Source of the DNA: Globodera rostochiensis
Lineage: Eukaryota > Nematoda > Chromadorea > Rhabditida > Heteroderidae
NCBI GenBank assembly: GCA_018350325.1
Contig: JAEVLN010000011.1
Location: 926,449 to 990,448, forward strand
DNA: 64,000 bases
Reading direction: 5' to 3'
Shown: one piece after another, positions 30,262-39,119 of the stretch
How positions within the stretch are numbered: position 1 is the first letter of the stretch
Layout of the letters: each line of letters begins with the position of its first letter
Translations under genes and position numbers: made by a program
The notes under the pieces: model-generated
The model's input: only the letters and a program-made list of their open reading frames with translations
Databases searched by the model: none
Told to the model about the DNA's origin: nothing

Positions 30262-30757
30262 TCAGGCTTCGGCAGCCTTAAAAATATTTTCCATAAGTTT
30301 TGGTCGATTTTTTTTTTAATTTACGTACCTCCTCGATTTCGTCCCCCTTCCCCTTCTCTTCGTCCTCCGCGTGCCCTCCCGAACCACAAACATTGGCCTA
30401 AAATATTCCGCCAATTTGCCTTCTATTATTTTGTGCCGATTCTCTCAGACAACCTACCTCCTCCTCAACTCCACAGTAACGGATGGGCTCATTCCCACCG
30501 CTTGTGCCAGCCGTTTGAACCGACCGCTGCAATAGCCCAAAAATCAATTAAAAAGGAGGGGAGGGGAGGGGGGGGGGACCTCGCGCACAGTGAATCGAAG
30601 CGTCAACGGTTCATCCGTCGGAGGAACAATCGGGCGACGACGATGACGGCGAAGAACAGCAGAAGGCAAACCACGAACCGGGCGGAGAAAGAACAGCCAA
30701 AAAATGGCAACCTTTACAAAAAGCTTTATTATAATATTTTTCAAAATTTTTGACAAC
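30262..30757 (-). CDS. Tentative spliced gene, 3' exons only
   Basis: Four consecutive segments read in one frame if introns with GT..AG ends are removed: 30757-30580, 30526-30458, 30397-30329 and 30276-30262 (introns of 53, 60 and 52 nt, all phase 0). The first encodes a hydrophobic stretch (VAIFWLFFL), an Arg-rich part (LRRHRRRP) and LTLRFTVRE. The next two are 23 codons each and Glu/Gly-rich. The 5' end is unresolved: another minus frame (31036 leftwards) has a Cys-rich region, an AAC-repeat Asn run and a hydrophobic segment, and might be the start of the same gene. Product unknown. Confidence 0.3.
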
Positions 30758-31307
30758 CTGGACAAGAAAAATCAAAAACAGAAAAATGACCAATACGCTG
30801 TTGTTGTTGTTGCTGTTGTTGTTGTTGTTGTTGTTGGCAGTGATGGTGTCGGAAATGTTCGGACACGGGCCCCTAAGGAGGTGTCCGGGAAAATTTGCGA
30901 CGTGTGCCGAATGCAGGCACTCAACCGGCTTGGTGTATGTTGCGGGACGGACACAAACTGCCCCTTCCTGAGGGCAAAGACAATTCGGGACTTGAACCCA
31001 CTCAATTCCAGTTGGGCGGGTAGGGACAGACAGACTCATTTTCTTAAAACTTTTGCGGAAAGGCCGAAAAGCTATAAACATTATGTTTTAGGTCGCTGAA
31101 CAAGTGTGAATGTGATTTGGCCATCATTCATCCCCTACCCGTCCATACACCAACAACGCCCCCCCGGCCCTAATACCATCAAAACATTATTCTTTTGTCA
31201 CCAATTCATCGTCTGTTGTCCACATCCCCCCCCTCCCCGCCGGACACGATCAAAACATAATACATCTTCAATTCATCTCCTGCCTTTGTCCACATCTTTG
31301 TGCTTGT

Positions 31308-31561
31308 CCCCCCCCCCCCCCCCCATAACCATTTGCTGAAACACCACTCTAACCCATGAGAAGAGAAAGAGAAGAAAATAACACACACAACTTTCCTTCG
31401 TTCCTTACTCTCACTCCCCCCCCCCTCCTCCTCCTCGTCTTTCCTTTTTTCCACTGTCATCTCATTACCGTACCCCAATGGCGGCAAAACTTCAAAGAGG
31501 TGTGAAGACACATGTCAAAACACGTGTCTTCACTCGGGACGGTCCCCGGTTTTTGACTACT
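31308..31561 (-). repeat. Right terminal inverted repeat
   Basis: This is the inverse of 25144-25393, ending ..GACTACT at 31561. Just inside it, about 31,195-31,305 holds two imperfect direct copies of CAATTCATC..TTGTCCACATC. Confidence 0.92.
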
Positions 31562-31567
31562 GGCTAG
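31562..31567. repeat. Target-site duplication, right (GGCTAG)
   Basis: Identical to 25138-25143. Confidence 0.92.
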
Positions 31568-31640
31568 AAGAAATTAAGAACCTTTAATTTACGGACTTTG
31601 TGGTCTCTTGTCTCTACGCGAAAATGTTATTGTTTTTGGA
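31568..31640 (+). pseudogene. 3' end of the HTH gene split by the element
   Basis: The sequence encodes EEIKNL and a TAA, continuing exactly where 25,137 left off, then the family 3' flank (TTACGGACTTTGTGG, a tract of the family type). Confidence 0.85.
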
Positions 31641-32003
31641 TTGGATTATTTAAAAAATTGTTGTTATTTTTGCGTTTCTTTAATTTACTTAAAGTATGCT
31701 AGTAGTTAGATAACCGCAACCGTTAGAAGGTGTGAATGGTCCCCCAGAACCTATTGAGCCCATTGCCAAATCCAAAATTAAATTTTCCCTTCCACCGACC
31801 TCAAGGTCATTTCGGCACCTGTAATAAACTTTCTCCACGCACCAAAAATTTTCGACTTGTCACCTGTCAATAAAACTCCGCTCAAATTTTAATCGATACT
31901 AAATTTCCGAATGTAAGGGGTCATCTCTATAAATTTTACCCTATAAATAATAATATAATAAAAACAAAAAAGAAAAAAATGTTTAGTGGACCTTTTTACA
32001 CTA
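31641..32003. other. No recognised gene
   Basis: The sequence is AT-rich. A TATAAAT-like stretch at 31,943 precedes the ATPase relic and may be the remains of its promoter. Confidence 0.35.
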
Positions 32004-32207
32004 ATGCTCTCAGGGGCTACCGGAAGCGGTAAAACTCAATGGCTTTTGAAATTTTTGAAATATTATACGGAATTAATTGATCCAGTGCCAAATAAGTTTT
32101 ATATTGCTATGGTGAAATGAATAACAGTATTTTGGGGTTAATTGGACAGGGTATCGAGACGCACAACGGAATTCCAGATTTAAAATTGATAAATTTACAC
32201 CCCTAAA
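32004..32207 (+). pseudogene. Relic of a second packaging ATPase
   Basis: The ATG at 32004 is followed by SGATGSGKTQWLLKFLKYY, a Walker A of the A32/FtsK type. After about 30 codons a base change breaks the frame in the conserved YCYGE region (near 32,098); reading resumes in another frame as GEMNNSILGLIGQGIE and ends near 32,207. No Walker B remains. The sequence differs clearly from the ATPase at 27918-28400, so it came from another element lineage. It lies only about 440 bp beyond that element's right end. Confidence 0.7.
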
Positions 32208-32340
32208 ATTTTCGGATTCTTTCCTTTTATTTTGGCATATTTCTCCAAAAATCCAATTTTTGTTGAATCAGAAATTTTATTGCTGACAGAAAGACCAAAT
32301 TCGCGCTTCCATTTATAAATTCTGGCAGAAGAAACAAATA
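32208..32340 (-). pseudogene. HTH family fragment (inverted piece)
   Basis: The minus strand encodes part of the last two HTH units (..YKWKREFGLSVSNKIS.. to ..AKIKGK..). It abuts, head to head, a plus-strand fragment of the same region at 32,341. Confidence 0.7.
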
Positions 32341-32475
32341 GAAGAATCCGAAAATGACTGATGCCATTATAGCTGATATGTTGAAAATCTCAAGATGCAG
32401 TCTAAGTAATTGGAAAAAACAATTTAAAGATGAAGATTAAGAAACTTTAAAAATATATGGACTTTTTCTTTGGCA
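32341..32475 (+). pseudogene. HTH family fragment (3' end)
   Basis: The plus strand encodes NPKMTDAIIADMLKISRCSL.NWKKQFK followed by a frameshifted end, then the 3' flank. Confidence 0.7.
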
Positions 32476-32519
32476 CAAAAACACACCCCAAAAGATCGAA
32501 ATTTGCCCTAAAATTTTTT

Positions 32520-32760
32520 TATTTGTTATTTTATAAAATTTTCAAAAACATGTGAAAAATATTATATTTACAATTGTCAGAGGGAAATTAATAAAGATTG
32601 ACCAATTATAAAGTTTTTACGCATAAATTGACTGGATTTTATCAGTTTTTGCACATTTTAGTCCATATTTTGCCACTTTTTGGGCTGTTTAGTCCCTATT
32701 TCGGAAGTTTTTAGTCCCTAAAAATCCGGGCCATAGGCCATAGTCAATAGGATGACAACT
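32520..32760. repeat. Dispersed repeat with TTTTAGTCC/ACATATTTTGG motifs
   Basis: ACATGTGAAAAATA.TATATTTACAA, then ATTAATAAAGAT, then short GCACATATTTTGGCATTTTT-like motifs. The same order occurs at 33,512-33,702 and partly at 41,458-41,522. Confidence 0.55.
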
Positions 32761-32914
32761 TTTCGCTGTAAACTACAGTGTTTACTGCCGTTGTACTAAT
32801 TTATGTAATTGTACAATGTGTTAAACATGAATTTTATGAAACAAAAAATTCGAGCGTTACAAATTTTCAACAGAATCTGACCTCAAACAAAAACATCTTC
32901 GCGTTGAGTCTAAA

Positions 32915-33515
32915 CACATTAAAAAAATGCGTATATTTTTAATTCTTCTCTAAATTGAGTTTTCCAATTACTTAGGCTGCTTTTTGAGATTTTTAACAAA
33001 TAAGCAATTTCACAATCAGGCATTTTTGGATTTTCTTCTTTTATTTTGGCATATTTCTTCAAAATTCCAATTTTTGTTGCTTTAGAAATTTTATTGCTGA
33101 CAGAAAGGCCAAATTTGCGCTTCCATTCAATAAGCGTTCTGGCACTGACGCCCAATTTTTTTGCAATTTTCTTATCGAGTTCATTCATTGAAATGTTTTT
33201 GAGTTTTGCCTTTTTACATTTGCTTTTTATTTCATCAAATTGTTTTAAAATTTTACGTTTTTCTATTCAGAAAACTTTAACTTTTTTCCTTTTCTTAGAC
33301 CCAATTCTTTGATCCATTTATAAATTGTTGAACGACCAACACCCAAACTATTTGATATTTTGTTTTCAATTTGAATATGTATAGCCGGAATATTTTCTTT
33401 TTTGAGTATAATCTTCTTTAATTTCATGGAATTTTTGTATAATTTCACGTTTCTGTTGATCAGACTCATTTTGCTGTTCATCAAAACTCTCATCTTGATC
33501 AGTTGATATTTTTTA
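32915..33515 (-). pseudogene. HTH family copy, truncated and frameshifted
   Basis: Three HTH units are present: 33,263-33,493 carries unit 1 (LGVGRSTIYKWIKELGL). After a one-base loss near 33,268, 32,919-33,188 holds unit 2 (LGVSARTLIEWKRKFGL) and the last unit (LKISKSSLSNWKTQFR). Homology starts at about 33,515, so the signal peptide and FDEI region are absent; the dispersed repeat 33,512-33,702 abuts the break. Confidence 0.8.
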
Positions 33516-33981
33516 TAAAATTTTTAAAACATGTGAAAAATAGTATATTTACAACTGTGGGAGCAAAATTAATAAAGATAGATGAATTTTGAAGGTTTTT
33601 ATGCATGAACTGACTAGATTTTGGCCATTTTTGTCACATATTTTAGCACATATTTTGGCATTTTTTGGGATTTTTAGCACATATTTGGCATTTTTTAACA
33701 CATAAAAACACAGGCATGGACACGGTTACCCGTAACCGCGGTTATCCGCGGTTAACCGCGGTTACCCGCGGTTAACGGTTATGGAATTTAAAAGGTCGCG
33801 GTTACGGGCGGTTAACGGTTATGAGATTTTGAGGGCGGGCGGTTACGGTCGGTTAACGGTTATGACCTCTAAAACCGCGGTTAGCCGTCGTATCCGTTAT
33901 TTTTTGGCTGCTGAGGATTGAGATGATTTGCCTTATAATTTCTTTGACTTTTATTCACATTTCACCAAATCACTTTATCGA

Positions 33982-34050
33982 TCCGATGGCTTAGTGGTGA
34001 AACTCTCCGACTGGTTTTATTTGTTCTAGGTTCTAGCCCCACCCGCTGTA
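33982..34050 (+). repeat. tRNA-like segment
   Basis: Box A TGGCTTAGTGG and box B-like AGGTTCTAGCCCC, about 40 nt apart. Confidence 0.5.
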
Positions 34051-34234
34051 ATCGTTTATTTATATTTTAATATCCCTTCTTTTTAGTATTCTTACAATTT
34101 TTTACAAAAATTTTAGCTATAAAAAGTAAAATTCTAAGTGTTTACATAAATAATTAGTGCATTTTAAAACGTTCAATCACCTAAATTTGACAATTTTTCT
34201 TAGCATAAGTCGGTAAATATTCAATTTTTTCTCT

Positions 34235-34258
34235 CGGCGGCGCCTATCGGCACCGCCG
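34235..34258. repeat. GC-rich hairpin core motif
   Basis: Identical to 4876-4899. Confidence 0.8.
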
Positions 34259-34858
34259 AACCCCCACACCGCCCAAAAAATATTTTATAAATCTAAAGCG
34301 CAAAAAACACAGAAAAAAATTTCGTCATGAAAGTGTTAGAAAGAGATTTAAAAATTTTATTCATTGACAAAATCTGATAAAAATCACTTGTTAAGTTCAA
34401 TACACATCAATTTTGATTTAATTTTAGAAGGACGCCACATCACGATCGGAAAAAAATAGTTTTGAAAAATCGATTTTTCAAAATCTGGAAAACTTTATTG
34501 ATTTTTAAATAATGCGGTTAACCGCGGATAACCGCGGGCGGTTAACGGTTATGAGATTTTGAGGACTGGCGGTTACGGGCGGTTAACGGTTATGAGATTT
34601 TTAAGACGGGCGGTTACGGACGGTTAACGTTTCTAAGTGTTTGAGGACGGGCGGTTACGGTTAAGGAAATTCATAACCGTGTCCATGCCTGTAAAAACAT
34701 ACATATTTTGGGGTTTTTAGCACATATAAATCCGGGCCCTAATGATTTGATAATTAACCAGATGATCTAAGCAATATTCCTTCTATAAATAATCCGAACC
34801 CAGAGAAATAATAACATCTTCGCATTGGCCTATAAAGTCCGTAAATTTTTAAAAGCTC

Positions 34859-35797
34859 TTATTTCGTCTTGAATTGTTTTTTCCATTTATTTATACTTCT
34901 TCTTGAGATTTTCAACAAATCAGCAATGTCACAATCACTCATTTTTGGATTTATTCCTTTTATTTTCGCATATTTCTTTATAATTTCAATTTTTGTTGCA
35001 TCAGAAAATTTTTTGCTGGCTGAAAGGCCAAATTTGCGCTTCCATTCATAAATTGTACTTTTAGAAACTCCCAATTTTTTTGCAATTTTATCATCGAGTT
35101 CACTTTTTGAACTGTTTTTAAGTTTTGCCTTTTTACATTTGCTTTTTATTTCATCAAATTGTTTTAAAATTTGACGTTTTTCAATCTCAGAAAACTTTTC
35201 TCGACTTAAACCCAATTCTTTGCTCCATTTATAAATTGTTGTTCGACAAACACCCAAATTATTTGATATTTTTCTGTCAATTTGATTCCATTCATTTTTG
35301 GAATATTTTTTGTTTTTCTTATAGTCTTCTTTCATTTTACGGAATTCTTGGATAATTTCTCGTTTTTGCTGATCACACTCAATTTTTTCACTCTCATTTT
35401 GTTGTTCATCAACCCTTTGATCTTGATCAATTGAGTTATTTTGATCAGAAAAATGTTCCTTAGAATTTCCCTGATCAAGATCATCCGCTGATGGCGCTGA
35501 ATTGTTTTCGTCTTCCGACCAATTTTCATCATAAATTTCATCAAATTTCTGTTTCAATATTTCATCAATATTTTTCTGATCAGAAGTGTTTGGAGCTTGT
35601 CCGTCTTGAACTTTTTCTTTAACATGACGACAGTTCAAGTCTTTTGAATCATTACTTTCATTATCCCATCCTTTTCCAAATATTTCATCAAATGTTTTGT
35701 AAAGTTTTGATTCTTTTCCGCCATCGCCCACAGAATTAGCATTTTGGATCAAATTCGTTCCAAATAATGAAATAATAATTAAAAGCCGAAATTTCAT
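34859..35797 (-). CDS. Secreted acidic multi-HTH protein (312 aa)
   Basis: The ATG at 35797 starts MKFRLLIIISLFGTNL; a slightly longer frame upstream has no conserved start. Signal peptide 1-22, FDEIFGKGWDNE 36-47, FDEIYDENWSED 85-96, and an acidic Asp/Gln/Asn/Ser-rich region to about 140. HTH units lie at about 142-187 (LGVCRTTIYKWSKELGL), 192-248 (LGVSKSTIYEWKRKFGL) and 254-309 (LKISRRSINKWKKQFK). It is intact in one exon and almost identical to the broken copy at the left window edge. Probable secreted DNA-binding protein; the cell or DNA it acts on is unknown. Confidence 0.85.
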   Translation of the reverse strand: MKFRLLIIISLFGTNLIQNANSVGDGGKESKLYKTFDEIFGKGWDNESNDSKDLNCRHVKEKVQDGQAPNTSDQKNIDEILKQKFDEIYDENWSEDENNSAPSADDLDQGNSKEHFSDQNNSIDQDQRVDEQQNESEKIECDQQKREIIQEFRKMKEDYKKNKKYSKNEWNQIDRKISNNLGVCRTTIYKWSKELGLSREKFSEIEKRQILKQFDEIKSKCKKAKLKNSSKSELDDKIAKKLGVSKSTIYEWKRKFGLSASKKFSDATKIEIIKKYAKIKGINPKMSDCDIADLLKISRRSINKWKKQFKTK

Positions 35798-35948
35798 TGC
35801 CTGCAATTCCTTAAGAATAAAAAATATTCATATTCGACTAATTTTAGTCAATAGAAATTGAATCTCTTTATATTGTGGTTTCCTGTGAAAATGCATTTGG
35901 TCTCCTCTTAGTTAGGCTCAAATTAGCTCTTTCTCATGAAGCGTTGAT
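35798..35948. other. Upstream spacer of the 35797 gene
   Basis: AT-rich. It lacks the upstream block shared by seven other family loci. Confidence 0.35.
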
Positions 35949-35954
35949 GAGTGC

Positions 35955-37575
35955 AGTAGTTACAGCCTTCCATTTGTCCGGGTACAGTAACCGCCCCATA
36001 ACTATTGGTTAGTGGTTGCCAATTAAGCGCCCGCCAACCAATTGAGCGCTGGCCATTTGGTCCCACAAACAAAACCTTTGGGGGGTTCACGCGCACCTCC
36101 CATGCCTATTAAGAGGGTTCTCGCGCACATGCCATGTCTATTGACATGGGTTCTCGCGTCCGCGTCGCCTGTTGGCTAATCTAAGCAGCCAATAAATTGA
36201 GGGAGGTTTCCGGTATTGGGTGACAATAATTCGGTGTAGAGTAGAACAGAATAGTGGCCAAATCAGAAAGACACCAAAACCGCCTGTTGGGCTAATTTAA
36301 GCTGCCAATCAATTGGGGGAGGAACCAAGTTCACTACCAGCCAAGGTGCAAATGGCAAAGGAGAATTATTGTTAAAACCAGCAATCAATATCCGGCTTCA
36401 AACCATTGCAAACAAACTGAACTCGGTTACGCAAATCATGCATTCATATTATTGAACTATTTTATAGCCCTATTTTAGTTAATACAAAAAATACAAATAT
36501 TAAAAAAACACAAAATAAGATTTGGAAAAATTTTGATGTTTAAAGATTTTAGCCAAAAAGATCATAAATGTTTGGTAACGTAGAATTTGACTTTGTTTAA
36601 AATGTTTCTCCGCTCTTGCAATCGCTCTCGCATTTACTTGTCTATCTTTCTCTCTCCCCTTTCCCTCTCTCTATCCTCTCTCCTCCGTACTTCTCTTTCT
36701 CTCCTCCCCTTACTTCTCTCTTTCTTTCTGCCATCTTACTTCTCTTTTTCTCTGCCCCTTCGCTCTCTCTCTCTGTCTCTTTCTCTCCTCCCCCCCCCCC
36801 TATTAGGGTGCCAAGAGGCCCTAATCTAAGCTACCAATAAGTTGGTGGAGGGGCAAATACACTAACAGCCATGGAAAATTCATAAAATAAAAAAGCTTGT
36901 GTAGTAATATCACAGGGGAATATGTAAAATGCAATCAATATCCGTAACTGAACGTGTGCAAGCAACCGTCACTCCGGGGGTTATCTAAGTCTGCGACCAA
37001 TTGAATGGGCCTCTTAATCAAATAGCCGCAAGGTTGGCGCCCTTAGCAAAGCAGAATTATTTAAAAATCAAATTCTCTTTCAATATGAGGGCAACAAACA
37101 ATTGCACACAAACGGAATTCGGGTATTGGTTAGCCATTAATTTGGCCGTAGAGTAGAACAAAACAAAGGAAAGTTATTGAAAAATCAAACTAAAGCACAA
37201 AGGGTTGCAAACAAACTGAATTGGAGCTGACATCAATTCGGCCGTAAGGCAGCTCGGCTAATATCCCAAATTAGGCTGGCCCAAGGCCAGCTGTTCCCAA
37301 ATCTAGCTGCAGATTAATATAGCTTAAGGGGTCCCTTAAGCTGCCAATCATTGGGCGAGGACCCAAATTCACTAGCAATAAAAACCTTCAATAGACATGC
37401 ATGTGCGCGAGAATCCCTTAATGGGCATGGGAGGTGCGCGAGAACCCAAATAGGATTGATTTGTGGGGCTCAAATAGCAGGCATTCACTTGGCTGGCGGG
37501 CGCTCAATTGGCAGCCACTATCTCCATAGGTATGGGCGGCTACCGTACCCGGACAAATGGAAGGCTGTAACTACT
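35955..37575. mobile_element. Non-autonomous element with AGTAGTTAC ends and 6-bp duplication
   Basis: The left end AGTAGTTACAGCCTTCCATT and the exact inverse at 37575 begin diverged arms of about 200 bp, which also hold TTCTCGCGCACATGCCATG-like motifs. Flanks GAGTGC (35949-35954) and GAGTGT (37576-37581) fit a 6-bp duplication with one change. The first six bases and the duplication length match the element at 25144-31561, suggesting mobilisation by Polinton-type machinery. The interior carries a copy of the 983-1357 repeat (36,404-36,575) and a C/T-rich tract (36,605-36,800). No gene is apparent. Confidence 0.65.
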
Positions 37576-37624
37576 GAGTGTCACCAGCGATGTGATGTTT
37601 TGCCGAATTTCAAGACAATGCATG

Positions 37625-37990
37625 TAATAATTATCGAATTTGATCAAAAATGCAAATTCTGTGGGCGAATGCGGACACGAATAAAACTTTATAAAAATAT
37701 TTGGAAAAGGATGGGACGATGAAAGTAATGATTCAAAAGAATTGAACTGTCCGTCTTGGGGGTGGGGAGAGGGAGAATAAATACGTGGAAAATAATATGC
37801 CAATCAATAAATTTGCCACATTTTCAATAAAATAATTTATGAATGGAAGCGCAAATTATGCCTCTCTGTCAGCAATAAAATTTCAATGCAACAAAAATTG
37901 TAATTTTGAAGAAATATGCCAAAATAAAAGGGAAAAATCCGAAAATAACAAATGCCGTTATTGCTGAAATGTTAAAGATTTCAACCGAAA
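37625..37990 (+). pseudogene. Scrambled HTH family fragments
   Basis: Three pieces follow in altered order: the signal peptide end and first FDEI region (37,625-37,755), then part of the upstream block (about 37,756-37,830, with AATAATATGCCAATCAAT), then the end of HTH unit 2 and the last unit (37,845-37,990) with frame breaks. Confidence 0.75.
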
Positions 37991-38924
37991 GACCAAGAGC
38001 CTAAAAACAGGCATTAAAACCTAAAAGTAGGCATTAAAAACCTAGAAATGCGCTATAAAAATCTAGAAATAGGCTTTAGAAAACTTTAAAAAAAATTTTC
38101 ATTATTTTGATAAAAGGTTTAAAGGTTGTGTTATTCATTTAAATACATTTTATTTATAAGTTTAACCAAATTTATAAAAGACCCCAGCGTGCCATGCTTA
38201 AATTCTGCCAATTCTTATTCAAATTCCTGGATTATTTCCGTATTTTTTGCTAAAAAGTCCGGAATCCGGTTATATCCCTGACACTAAACCATGCTTAGCT
38301 AGTTTGAATAATGGGCCATTTTTATGATTATTGAAACCAGGGTTGGATCCATCCCCGACCGGGATCTCCGGTTTGCTCATCCCCGAAAACGGGGATCCCC
38401 GGTTTGTCCGTCCCCGGTATTCCCGTTCCCCGGTTTGACCAAATCCCGTCCCCCGGTTTCAACCTAATTGAAACCATTGATTCAGTCTCAATTATCCGTG
38501 TCCGGACATTTGTAAAACACAGAAGAAATCATAATCAAAAAAGTTACAATTTATTCACTTATGGTTAAATGATTTATAAAATTTAAAAAAAACATTATTT
38601 TCAATAATGCCCCTTTTTAGGATCATTAAAACCATTGATCCATAGTGTAAAAAAAGGGACAAAGTTTGTCGTATTACTAGTATGAAACGGACCTTGGAAT
38701 TCGACGCGCGCCTAGGAAATAATTAATCGCCAAACTTAAGTTGCCTGCAATTAAAATATTATGTTTTCAAAAAAAATTTATTGAAAATGTTGACTTTACT
38801 CTAGTTTTAGTCAATCAAAACCCAATGTTTATTCATTATATTGGTTTCATAAAAAGATCATCAAAAAATTTTACATAAAAAAAACATTAAAACCGATCTG
38901 TCATCCGTCGAGTGCGTCATTGGG
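37991..38924. repeat. Gene-free, element fragments
   Basis: At 37,995-38,085 a motif AACCTAAAAATAGGC-like is reiterated. A right end of the 7820-8102 family (ATCCGGTTATATCCCTG) is near 38,265. CAGGGTTGGATCCATCCCC at 38,339 starts a run of CCCCGGTTTG motifs typical of an hAT-like subterminal region, with no matching right end seen. Confidence 0.45.
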
Positions 38925-39119
38925 ATGGACGTATTTTGGATGAATGAGGAGGGTGACGCGGGTATTCACATAATTTGCCAGAATTTGAGGGGAAGAATAA
39001 ATGGGTGGAAATAATTTGCCAATCAATTTTTGATTGGCCATATTTTCAATAAAAATTAATTCTATTGCCTAAGATTTATTTATTAATATTTTTATTAAGA
39101 TAAATTCAAGTCATAAAAG
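38925..39119 (+). promoter_or_regulatory. Conserved upstream block of HTH family
   Basis: GACGCGGGTATTCACATAAT.TGCC and a slightly changed AATAATTTGCCAATCAATTT, then the leader with TTTATTTATTAATATT, before the ATG at 39120. Confidence 0.5.

Larger units (their letters stand above)
25144..31561. mobile_element. Polinton/Maverick-like element, 6,418 bp
   Basis: The element has terminal inverted repeats of about 250 bp starting AGTAGTCAA, an exact 6-bp target duplication and an A32/FtsK-type packaging ATPase. Six-bp duplications and 5'-AG..CT-3' termini are established hallmarks of Polintons. Genes: 302-aa coiled-coil protein (-), ATPase (-), ALSAAT-repeat protein (-), 57-aa membrane peptide (+) and a tentative spliced gene (-) near the right end. 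I could not recognise polymerase B, retroviral-like integrase, protease or capsid genes. At 6.4 kb it is less than half the usual 15-20 kb. It may depend on a fuller element in trans, or represent a distinct small lineage. Confidence 0.85.
33711..34691. mobile_element. hAT-like element, GCGGTTAACGG subterminal family
   Basis: The terminal repeats CAGGCATGGACACGGTTA are exact inverses, with a perfect octamer TAAAAACA on both sides (33703-33710 and 34692-34699). At both ends GCGGTTAACGGTTATGAGATT-like motifs are reiterated. The interior has the tRNA-like segment (33,982) and GC hairpin (34235-34258) in the order seen in other family members. No transposase. Confidence 0.92.

Noticed and set aside
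30786..30971. Plus-strand 61-codon ORF with a Leu-run signal-like start and Cys residues
   Set aside because: The Leu run comes from a TTG repeat that is open in several frames; the minus strand offers an equally plausible Cys-rich reading. Neither could be preferred.
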